This document shows, in pieces, positions 47,501 to 56,600 of a stretch of 64,000 nucleotides of DNA; the stretch's first letter is position 1, and every line of letters begins with the position of its first letter. A program made the position numbers and the translations under genes. Source of the DNA: Stentor roeselii. Lineage: Eukaryota > Ciliophora > Heterotrichea > Heterotrichida > Stentoridae. The DNA is taken from positions 62,001-126,000 of the forward strand of contig RSEH01000047.1 in the NCBI GenBank assembly GCA_006503475.1, given 5' to 3'. The notes beneath the pieces were generated by a model. That model did no database searches and had not been told where the DNA came from. It worked only from the letters and a program-made list of their open reading frames with translations.

Positions 47501-47601
47501 TTGACTACGAATTCGAAGAAACTCAAGTAAAACTCGACTTGTCCGACATGGTCCTGGAAGAACTAGTTGAAGAGACAATTGAAATATTGAATGCTATTTA
47601 A
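44599..47601 (+). CDS. Large IQ-motif protein with DUF4378/CAP350-like C-terminal region
   Basis: 1000 aa. Residues 1-290 are Lys/Ser-rich and disordered. An IQ motif for calmodulin or centrin lies near 450-475 (SATKIQAHIRGWLTRQALS). From about 825 to the end a helical region ends with a typical signature: SCILAVEVISQEPEWIDY, then VKLDLSDMVLEELVEETIEI. This resembles DUF4378 (plant TRM proteins) and the end of CAP350, which recruit TON1/FOP-type proteins to microtubule arrays and basal bodies. The cytoskeletal role is an inference from those families. The EF-hand gene begins 14 bp after its stop. Confidence 0.85.
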   Translation: MDFNFSIQEKVHEDRKSLNHFPDMQPRGLSQNKKKNSISKLLNPDPSSNLKKVPKSNLNDISNRLLRQNSKKSMGNKTPEPKKPQVQRVRSEMKTNKTTKKKPSNEISPKKRSLKKSKNMNESVLNIKENSFLKKDFSTVSKDLKIKKGKKSQENLKYDEKIRKIDIKQYLADLNKVTRVDNLKKFKHEKFKPKCVWGLDERRLAAGSCSKNFRDFDIARKKFRNEKDRSKSAEKSRIELPKVSDEEKKCLKKKKIEAKKGKIIVNRSKDLHRDEAFKRGKEQNFKKSPKRVKSAKVSKKKIVKKVDTSYEEVQRNAWNDEDPFDSLKVVRSKTPDRIESSGFVYNNHGRENFFFGKEESEEKGVMHTDCNYKSEETVQPTSATLKLTEGKDSYSIIQPDDDFKELPSLDISKRKEEIKKKLNDLRVKVEKNVESHSIDEEHQHKSATKIQAHIRGWLTRQALSRYIQSLYKSESWVSFHEEDSLQSSSKSIETQKSLQILSKVSSNFDSSEVSSIVQLQRDPVQIDASLVLKTESHWRELQKEKLVHLKNKDFEDIQKIAKHFGSEDFLLPFFEKLIERRYANIDQIFDEHLEAVKGIVQFASEDKPKSILNSVDDVRGSRESIQEPPAEVDFEQLKFYSENEEASLRISEIDLASDKPGVSSRTVEEIRASVELDLKKVIFFKAENKNLPPRTCSEPGFPLFDSEALEICEVIVVHEVFLESLEFARRDLEVEEAINAANIILNEMIEEEVKNYQKEIKENHKLNTCQSTLHLTPLPLVEYLPLDDRFIENFIKSLLEFFYLQEFDLDRVLNVPNCYSCLELLTKMQESDIGVLIDKKPNKFPLIQNLYNDFCTWQNLTGLKLVHSRLLFDCTNEFLMKKSVKPQPFPWSDRKKTRLSQEILSHIGVLPALIFELKHLNKLRAGKVPIIEMINSRDSEGEIISQMREDHLSCILAVEVISQEPEWIDYEFEETQVKLDLSDMVLEELVEETIEILNAI

Positions 47602-47615
47602 ATAATTTACAATTA

Positions 47616-48116
47616 ATGGACGATGAACCTATTTTGGACTTCACTCATTTGCATATCCACCCGAATGATGTTCAAGAAGCTATGAAAGCTTTTAAGTGGT
47701 TTCATAGTAAAAGAACTGGACTGCTTAAAAGAGAAGACTTGCCAAAAGCCTTTGAAAGTTTAGGACTGAAACTAGGGGCACAGGATATCAATAAAATGTT
47801 GGAAGGGGTTGATAAGACTCATGAACAGGGAGAGGACAAGCAGCAGATTAGTCTTCCTAACTTCTTGCATATGACGCTTAAGAAAATTCATCAGATTAAT
47901 ATGCAGGATGACCTCATGGCTCTTTTTCATTTGTATGACTTGGACCGAAAAGGAAGGCTCACTATGGAAGAAATTCAGTTCTTGGCACTTAATTTGTTGG
48001 CAGATTTGCAACTTAGAAGGAGTCTTGTGGAAAATTTAATTTCAAGGGCTAATAAAGATGCTAATGGGTTGATTGATTATAAACATTTTGTCAGACTTTT
48101 GGCTCAAGAACTGTAG
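47616..48116 (+). CDS. EF-hand protein, calmodulin-like
   Basis: 166 aa in four EF-hand-sized units. The third loop DLDRKGRLTMEE and the fourth NKDANGLIDYKH are near canonical but lack some acidic ligands. The first (FHSKRTGLLKRED) and second (DKTHEQGEDKQQISL, with insertion) are degenerate. It may bind Ca2+ weakly or act as a centrin/calmodulin-like subunit. It starts 14 bp after the stop of a gene that encodes an IQ motif, the usual target of such proteins; the partnership is an inference. Confidence 0.85.
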   Translation: MDDEPILDFTHLHIHPNDVQEAMKAFKWFHSKRTGLLKREDLPKAFESLGLKLGAQDINKMLEGVDKTHEQGEDKQQISLPNFLHMTLKKIHQINMQDDLMALFHLYDLDRKGRLTMEEIQFLALNLLADLQLRRSLVENLISRANKDANGLIDYKHFVRLLAQEL

Positions 48117-48171
48117 ATTTAATTTGAGAGATTATTTAGATTAGGGAGAATATCTGAAATACCATTGATTG

Positions 48172-50559
48172 TTAATAATTACTCCTATCGTTGTTAGGGC
48201 ACCCTTCTGTCAGGATATGTTTCAGCCAACCGGCTTGTCCAGGGTCCACATCATCATGACAAAGAGCACAGCGATTAGCTTTCGAAGGTGCTTTAGCAGC
48301 CAAACAAGCCTGTTCTTCATTATGCTGTTCATACTCATCAATATGAATGGCTTCCTTGCACCTCGGGCACTGTTTAAACAACTCATGAAATTCACATTCT
48401 TTCAAGAAATGATTATTAAGTTGAATGATCTCAACAATCTGATTGCACTGAGAGCATCCAACAAGCATAGGACAATCTTTCCAATAATGAATATCAAGAT
48501 TATCCTGATTTCCAAAAAGTGCATCATTTTTTCCACAAAATCCGCACATGGGTGCCGAATTTACAACTTTAGACTCACCAGCCCTTGGTTCATTGATTCT
48601 GGGTTCATTGATTCTGGGTTCACTCATTCTAGGTTCATTTATTCTACTTTCCGAGCCTTTCGCTTTAGGATCAACATATGATCCTGACTCGACTTCAGAA
48701 AATCCTTTTTGCAGTAATTCGATTTGTGCAGGTCTGAGTCCTTTATTATCATTGACCAGATTTCCTAGTTTTGGCCCGACGCATTCATAAATCTTCATCA
48801 AAAGGTTGTAAGCTGAGTTCCTGATGTCAGGGTTCGAGTTACTGTAAGAGGTGATTGCGTAGTCAACTACTGGATTAAAGGGAACATGTGAATTGTCAAT
48901 TCGGAACTCACTGACCACCACAGTTAAAAGACTTAAACGACCCAAGTTATGTTTTTGTGAAGAGGCTTTTTCCTTATTCGGCTTTAAAAGTACCTGAACA
49001 GCAGGACCGACTCCTACGATTTCACTTCTAGCAAGAGTCATATAAGTCTTTTCAGCGATTTCTCTGACTTTAGCTGTGTTATCTCCAACTTTATCAAGAA
49101 GTAATGCGAGTATAGACTGAAGGTACTCAGCTGAGTCGCCTCTGATAAATGCCTTATTCGGAGGTAGTGACTTGATCAAAAATGCAAGAAGTCCCATTGA
49201 CTTCATACTGACTTGCGAGATATTATCTCCAATAGTATACCTCACAGCTCCCAACACTCCAGTATAAACTTCCCACGGTTCCAATTCCTGAAAAATCTCA
49301 GAACTCTGTCTAGATCCCAACTCGTTCTGCACCCGGCTGAGACCTTCTTCCCTATTCTGCCTGTTCTTCGAGAAGATCCTTTTCACTATCGGCTCCGTTA
49401 AAATATGTGCAAAAGGCTCAGCTTGTTTCAGTTGTTGCCCTGAAAGAGGTTCAGGACTTGAAGCATTTCCGCGGTTTGGGTTGTCGTCTTCGACCTCTTC
49501 ATAAATATTTGCCCCTCCTTTTCCATTTGCCACTGCTGGCAAGACTTGCTCGTCATGAGACATTCCCTTGTTGGAAAAGCCTTTATTGTTAAAAGGGTCT
49601 GGCTTCAGGTCCTGCTTCTGGTAAGGGTCCTGCTTTGAAAAAGGGTCTTTTCCTTCGTTTTTCGAAAAAAGGTCAGGCCGTTGGTTTTTTGTTGGAGGCA
49701 GGTCGAAGTCAGGAGAGCCGAACTGCTGAAGAGGCCGGGAATTCGGCCTGTTGCCTGAGAAAGGGCGGAAGTTGGCTTCGCCTGGCGGCATGATTGAACT
49801 TCTAAGTCGGTCGATTTCCATTTTAATCACTTTCGCTGCGTCGTAGTCTTCATTGGAAATCGCGTTTCTTTTGCGTTCTTCGAGGTAGTACAACTGTTGT
49901 CCCATCATTTTCAGTCGCTCGATGGCTTCTCTTAATTTCTTCGCCTCGTCGAAGTCTTCGTTTTCAACGGCTCGGTCTTTAGAGGCTTGTAACTGCCTGA
50001 GTCGCTCTGAGGTCTGAGGGTCGAATTCGAGCTCGTTTTCTAGTCTTGGAGGAAGACCCTTCCGGCTTGGGACTGAAACTTCGCCTAGCTCTTCTCCCAT
50101 CGCGTTTATTGCGATTAGACCTACCTGGTTGAACATGTTGTACTTGTTGATGTGGCACTTGTTTAGAGCGATTTTTAGGTATGATGCTTTTGTGTCGATG
50201 AAGACTGATTTTAACTCTCGGGCCTGGAAATTTGATTTTTCGTTGTTGTCCAAGGAAAGGTAACCCAAACGCTTCCACTTTATTTGGTCCATTGGGGGAA
50301 GGGAGGACATGGCTTCTGCGAAGTAGGTGTATATCTCGATTTTTGATGAGATTTTTGAATGGTGTGAAAGGAACTGAAGCTGCTGGATGTGCACAGGACA
50401 GATGAACTGGAAGATTATAACTTGAGGAAAGTCTTGAAAACGAGCACTTTGCCAACCCTTGCACTGAGGTCCATGCTTCATAAGTTCCACTGCAGGATAA
50501 TCATTATCTTCACTGGTGCAGGAGACAATCCGGAATTTGAGTTTTGAGAGGTTTGACAT
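48172..50559 (-). CDS. CEP104: CEP104 (FAP256) ciliary tip protein
   Basis: 795 aa. The N-terminal domain (about 1-165) is the CEP104 jelly roll (VIIFQFICPVHIQQLQFLSH, SVFIDTKASYLKIALNKCH, NKYNMFNQVGLIAINAMG). A coiled coil follows at about 185-270 (EDFDEAKKLREAIERL, NEDYDAAKVIKMEI), then a disordered linker. A TOG domain of HEAT-like helices lies at about 375-610, and C-terminal zinc fingers (MCGFCGKNDALF, CPMLVGCSQC, FKQCPRCKEAI, CALCHDD). This order is that of CEP104, which binds microtubule plus ends and tubulin at ciliary tips. A short INEPR-type repeat sits between TOG and zinc fingers. Confidence 0.95.
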   Translation of the reverse strand: MSNLSKLKFRIVSCTSEDNDYPAVELMKHGPQCKGWQSARFQDFPQVIIFQFICPVHIQQLQFLSHHSKISSKIEIYTYFAEAMSSLPPMDQIKWKRLGYLSLDNNEKSNFQARELKSVFIDTKASYLKIALNKCHINKYNMFNQVGLIAINAMGEELGEVSVPSRKGLPPRLENELEFDPQTSERLRQLQASKDRAVENEDFDEAKKLREAIERLKMMGQQLYYLEERKRNAISNEDYDAAKVIKMEIDRLRSSIMPPGEANFRPFSGNRPNSRPLQQFGSPDFDLPPTKNQRPDLFSKNEGKDPFSKQDPYQKQDLKPDPFNNKGFSNKGMSHDEQVLPAVANGKGGANIYEEVEDDNPNRGNASSPEPLSGQQLKQAEPFAHILTEPIVKRIFSKNRQNREEGLSRVQNELGSRQSSEIFQELEPWEVYTGVLGAVRYTIGDNISQVSMKSMGLLAFLIKSLPPNKAFIRGDSAEYLQSILALLLDKVGDNTAKVREIAEKTYMTLARSEIVGVGPAVQVLLKPNKEKASSQKHNLGRLSLLTVVVSEFRIDNSHVPFNPVVDYAITSYSNSNPDIRNSAYNLLMKIYECVGPKLGNLVNDNKGLRPAQIELLQKGFSEVESGSYVDPKAKGSESRINEPRMSEPRINEPRINEPRAGESKVVNSAPMCGFCGKNDALFGNQDNLDIHYWKDCPMLVGCSQCNQIVEIIQLNNHFLKECEFHELFKQCPRCKEAIHIDEYEQHNEEQACLAAKAPSKANRCALCHDDVDPGQAGWLKHILTEGCPNNDRSNY
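48586..48645 (-). repeat. 15-bp tandem repeat inside CEP104, four units
   Basis: Four units close to GGGTTCATTGATTCT (+ strand), each coding for five residues like INEPR on the minus strand. Units differ by one to four bases. A Pro-rich flexible linker between TOG and zinc-finger domains is the likely product; the copy number may vary between alleles. Confidence 0.85.
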
Positions 50560-50628
50560 ATTTTTAAACCAGCCTTTGGCTGAGTAATTTTTAAGGGATT
50601 TCAGTGAGTTTTAATGAATGTTATTGAA

Positions 50629-53600
50629 TTATGGGGTTATTAATTCTGAGAGTTTTTGTTGAGCACATCGCGATTTCCGGCAATTCGAAAAGTAACTTGG
50701 GTATTTTCTTTGACATATTTTGCATTGTTTTTTTACTCGAATAAGTGGTTTTGCAATATTTTTCATTTTATAGAATATCTGAATAACGGGTGTGCTTTTC
50801 GATTTGAAGTCTTCATCAAATTTAAGATTTTTGTGAAATTTGATGGATTTTTTTACGGTTTTAATGATGAAATATTTAGAGTTTTCATATAAAGCAACCA
50901 TAATTTCGCAAGAGTACATTGAATAAAACTGCTTGCCATGGGGATTAAGCTGGTCATTATTACTTATCCACAGCAAATTTTCTGTATTTTGCCAAGTTTC
51001 ATGTGAATTGAAGTAGACGAGAATATCTGGAAATATTTTGGGCTCATTGATTTCAGATAAAAAATACAGTTTTTTATTTGATAAATTACTCAAATAGATC
51101 CTGAATCTGAAGATATTAAAGATAAAATTATAATCCTCATTGACTTTTACTTGATGAACTCTTTTAATAAAGTTATTTCGTTTTTCTTTAAAAAGTATGT
51201 AATCATTATCAAGAATCGCTATCAGGGAAGAAATAACTGATTCATAATTAAAATTTTTTATTTTTTTAAAGAAATTTGTCTCAATTTTTTCAAAAATCCT
51301 TTCAACACTTCCAGAACTGGCAAAAATTTGAACATTTTTATAATTTTCTTCAATCTGTTCTAAAATATCCTTAAATATTTGAAAATAATCCAAAATCTTT
51401 AGGAAAATTAACTTGCTGTTATTTTTTCTTGATAAGCGGGTGTACTTTAAAATTAAAGATTTTTCATTGAGATTATTTGTGTTGAATGATTTGAATTTTC
51501 TGTAAATTAATTCTACTTTTATATGATCTATTTCTTTTGAGAAGCTCGTTGTAGTTTTTTCAAGGTCAGTTGATGTAAAGCTTTGAGAATTATTTAGATT
51601 ATTCAAGAGTGTGTTGAATGATTTATCAAGATCCATGTATTCTTCTATATTTTCAACGAAGAATTGAATATTTAAATTATTTTTCACGCAAAAATCTTGT
51701 ATTAAATTACTTTTAAAGCAGGGATCATGCATTAAATGTTTATTTTTAATTTCAAAGATCATTTCCAGATTAAAATCATCGAAGAGAAGATAAAGATTAT
51801 GTAAATATTCTTGAATTTTCACATCATGTGTATCTAGTTTAACCCAAAGCAAGATATGATTAACCAAATCGTTTATATTATTAAGCTCTTCCTTCTTTTC
51901 AAGTAATTCATTCAATTGGCTGGGTATTCTATAGTCAAGCTGTTTTTGTAAATAGTATTTTTTTTTATTTGAGATTTTTTTAAATATTTCTTTACTAGAA
52001 TTAATTTGATTGAAACAGGTATCAATAAAGCTTTCAAAATATAAACAATCTGGCACCTTATTTGGAATTTGCTTTATTCGTTTGAATTCAGCATCATTTG
52101 GATAGTTAAAAATACTGTAAATTTGCAGTAAATACAAATTAACTATAAAAGGACAGAGAATCTCTGAATGCTTCGAATAAAAAACAGAATGTGTCAAACA
52201 TTTTTCATCATAAAAACTGAAATCTTCAATATTATTGATTTTCTTTTCCAGTAAATCATCATTTATAAGCAGCCATCGATTTCTACTCTTTTTATAAATC
52301 AAGGCTTTGTAATGAGTGCCTCTATGAAAAAGATTAATTCCAGTTAAGAGATACTCAACATGAATGCCATTCCGAAGTAATGAGATTTTCGAGTTTTTAT
52401 CAATGAACTCTTGAGAAGCCTGGTATTTATTCTTCGTCGTTGCTTCAATTGGAGGGTAATTCAAATTTAAGTAAATAACATTGGGTTGGTTTTTAAGATA
52501 AAAAATTTGATTGAAAACATCTCCAGTTGTTAAAGAAATGTTTCGAAGATAAAAAGCCTCAATTAAATAAACATCATCAGTTGTTAAGCAAAAATAAGGC
52601 CTGTAAATATTCATTTCAATGAAAAACTCCTTTACCCAGTCCTTTTTATATTCTTTTACTTCAGAAAAAAAGTTCAAACAAAGAGGACAAATTTTATCAT
52701 GGTCCTTTCCGCTTGAAATCTTATGAACTTCACGCAAAAACTCATTGATAAACTTTTCATTATTCTGCAAAGAGTTTATATCAGATTTCATGAAAAAATT
52801 ACTACTTTTATCGAATTCCAGTCTAAATTTTTCTAAATTATGCAATTTTGTCTTCATTTTATTGTTTTTATATTCAAATGGAACTAGTTGAAGCCAGGGT
52901 TCAAGCTTTTTATTAATGTTTAAATATTCGATCAGAAATTCCGTCGAGGCTCGAAAACTTTGAAGGTTTCCGAGAGTGATAAAAGCCGAGTTCATGTAAC
53001 ATAGATTAGTATGATCTAGATTTGAATATAACATTAATGTGCTTTTTTTAACTTTCATGAAAACCAGGAGAAAAGAGTTTTTATTTCCTGAAATTGATTC
53101 ATTTTTCAATGATTCTCTAAAGATTTTATTGTTTAATACTTTTATTAATTTGGCTTCGGACCCTGAGAGGAAAAAAAACATTAATAGAGAAAAATCTATT
53201 GTTTTAGAATTTGATTTAATTTTTAGTTTTTCTGATTCGAATTTCTGGAGATTTTTAAAGTTTTTGATTAATTCAAAGAAGAGCAGAGCGTATTTTGATA
53301 GAATTTTAGCTTCTAGAGGCTTATTGGTATTCAAATGCTCATAAGACTTGAAAGTTTTCAGATAATTAAAATTACCATCGAAAGTACTTATTAAATTTTT
53401 TTTTTTTTTTGAATTAAACTTTTCATCTATTTTCTGTGAGATATTGCTAATACTGAAACTATAATCATTAGTTTTATAAAGAGATAAATTTTTTGAACTT
53501 TTGAGTAAGCTTGAGTGAATAGAAGAATCTTCTGAAATATGAAAAATGCTTGAATCAGAATTTTCGATTCGTGATTTTTCTTCGAGTAGAGATTTATTCA

Positions 53601-56600
53601 GATATTCTTCAGTTGTATGATAAAAATAATTAGTTTCATATGCTTGAGTTATTTTTTCAATGACTCTGTCTAAAATTTCTGGAGTCTTGAGTTTGAAGCT
53701 TGTATTAAAATTAGAAGTTTCTAAAGTTTCAAAGTTATTTTTTAGGTAAGGGTCAATCATTTGGTTTATATTCTTTTTTTCAACCCTTTTTAATATTTCG
53801 TCAAAAGGATCTCGTAATATTTTTTCAATTAAAATTACGCTTTTTTGATCAAGTTTTCCAAAAACTAAACAAATTTCATTTAGATCCTGATGATCCTTAA
53901 TATAATTCAAGTCTTCATCGACTTTTAATTTTGATGAGCACATTTGAAAGTCATTTGAACTACCTTCAGTGGTGTAAAAACTGATGCTGTAGAAAGTTTT
54001 ATTTAGCTTTATGTATAAGGAAATAAGATCATTTTTATCTTTTTCATTAATTTTTGTATCGTTTTCCTTATTAATTTGAAAAAATACGACGATTCCCATA
54101 ATATTTGGGCTAATTTCTATAATAGTATCAAATTTAATTTTATTATTTATCCATAATTGAACAATATCTTGATTGAAACAAGAGTCTTTGATTTCCTTAA
54201 AAACATTTAAAACCTTTTCGAATACATCTATCACTGTTATTTTTTCATTATCAGTAGAAATTCTAAAACTCTTAAGCATTTCATTAGTTTTTAAGTAAAC
54301 AAGATCAGTGCTAAACAAATGATTGTTATAATAAAATTTAGTTGAAAATTCACAGAGATTTTTAAAATTTTCATTTATTTTTACCTCATGTTCAATCATT
54401 TCAGTTGTAAGAATTCCTTTAATGCTGTTTCCGATGAAGCTAAAGATTACTTTGAATCTTTCTAGGTAATTAACTTTTACATAAATTAAAACTTTTAGAT
54501 TAGGACTTTCACTGTATTTTTTATTATGATGCATTTTAATAGTTTCAATAATTTCGTTTGTTTTCAAAGGGAATGAGGAGAAATTATGATGTGCAGGTTT
54601 TACTTGATTTGTATAAATAATGAAGTTTGCTTTAAACTTTAGCTTAATTTCAGATTTAGGCTCATAATAATAAGGATCATCAGGAAAATGTTTTATTATT
54701 CTAAAAAGAATGCATTCAGCTAGTTTTTTTCTTTTGAAGTTTCTATCAAAAAAATGTTCAGCTCTACAAAAATCCATTTTTTTTTTACAATTCAATATTT
54801 TAAAATTATCAAAACGAATCAGTTGACCACAATTCATGCAATTTTTACTCTTAAAAGGAAAACAGTTATATTTCAATAGCCAAGCACTGAATTCAATACC
54901 CTGACTAAAAAGATAAATAGATTTAAAGAACACCCTAAGTGATAAAAATTCAATAATTTGACGGTTGTTCAAGTCAAACTTTAAAACAATTGTAATATTT
55001 TTATCATTAAAATCTTTTGAATTAATAATCTTGTTTCCTTGGAAGAGAGTCAAAGTTTCTGAAAGATTTTTAAGCATGTATGTTGTATGTTCAAGATCAT
55101 TTTCAAGTTCATATAAAAAATACAGAGGATCTACTCTAAAATTATGATTCAAAGTTTCAAATAATTCTGCTATTTCCAAGAAAATTGAATTAGGTGAAAA
55201 AAAATGCCAGTTTTTATTTAAACAGTCCTGTTTGATGCATAATATTTCAGAATTGTATTTTACTAAAATTGTTTTTAGTTTATAAGATTTTTCAAGATGA
55301 ATCTTCAGGAACTTTTCATCAAATCGCTTTTTACTGTCAAAGGCAAAATTTAAAACAATGATTTTACTAGAAAGCATCATTTTTCTGAGTTTTTTTAATA
55401 ATCCTTCATAGTCAACATTATATGAGTTTTCTATTCCTATAACATTGAAATTAGATGAAAATTCAGGTCGTAAAATATCATGGTCATCATTTTGGACAAT
55501 AAAAAAATCAATAATTTTTTTACTTTGATTGAAATCTTTTATCAAAATTTTCATGTATTTTTCAATGTTACAGTCAATTTTTTCAGTTTTGATATATGAG
55601 TTAATTATGTTTAATATTTTTGAATCTTTTTTTATTAATATCTGCTTTTGAACTAAGTTAGTTACTTTTCTAAGAGAATTTTCATAATTTAGGGCCGTAA
55701 ATAATTGAATAGAGTTGCTAAAAAACTGATGTGCAGCAAATGCTATTCTTTCATTCTGAGTCAGTTCTGATTCAACAAGAAGAGGCACATTTAGCCTTAT
55801 TTTTCTTAAAGAATCTTCATAAAAAACGCAAATAACATCAAAATCATCAAATTGTTCTTTTGTAATAATTCTCTCTTTTTTATTTTTTAAAGATAAATAT
55901 TCACTTTTCTTGGATGTTTCAAGTTTCACAATAAACAGCTCACTAAATTCCTTTCCGACCACATCATCAAAAAGATGTCCTTTAAGCTTAACTGCAAAAA
56001 CATTCAAATCTTTTTTATTTCTCAGTAAAAGTAAACTAATATCAAGATTTTTTTCAAGTTCATCAAATTTTATCTTAAAAACAGGATAATTTAAAAAATT
56101 TTCTAGATTTAAATCTTGACAGGAAAACTCAACTGAAGGAACAACGCAAATAGACCTTATCTTATCCAACCTTTTCTTATTTTTTTTAATAAAAAGTGAT
56201 TCGCCTAAAACACCTTTTTTGTATTCTTCGAAATTATCCACAAGCCAAATGAAATTTTTTGTAGTTGTTGATTGAACTCTTGGAAAATTCAAGATAAAAT
56301 CTAATAATTTTACGTCACTTTGTTGAAAACTTTTCAAGATATAGATGATTTTAGAGATGTAATGAAAAGAATTAGTTGAATCTTTGTATTTTTCATAAAA
56401 AAAATCAGATTTACTGAAACCCAGTGTATGAAAAATGAAACTTTCAAAATTTTTTATATTTTTAAGATTTTCTTTGAATTCTTGATAGAAAAATTGACTT
56501 TGTCTTAAACACGAAATGAAATTAGTGCAGATTTTCTGGTAGAAATTCAAAGAAGGTTCAATTAAGCTCTTTTTATATAAAACAATCACAGGTTTTTTCT

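Noticed and set aside
48195-48205. TGTTAGGG resembling a ciliate telomere unit
   Set aside because: Single copy inside CEP104 coding sequence, no tandem array.
48169-48681. 170-codon + strand open frame opposite CEP104
   Set aside because: It is antisense to well-conserved zinc-finger and linker codons of CEP104 and its product shows no domain.
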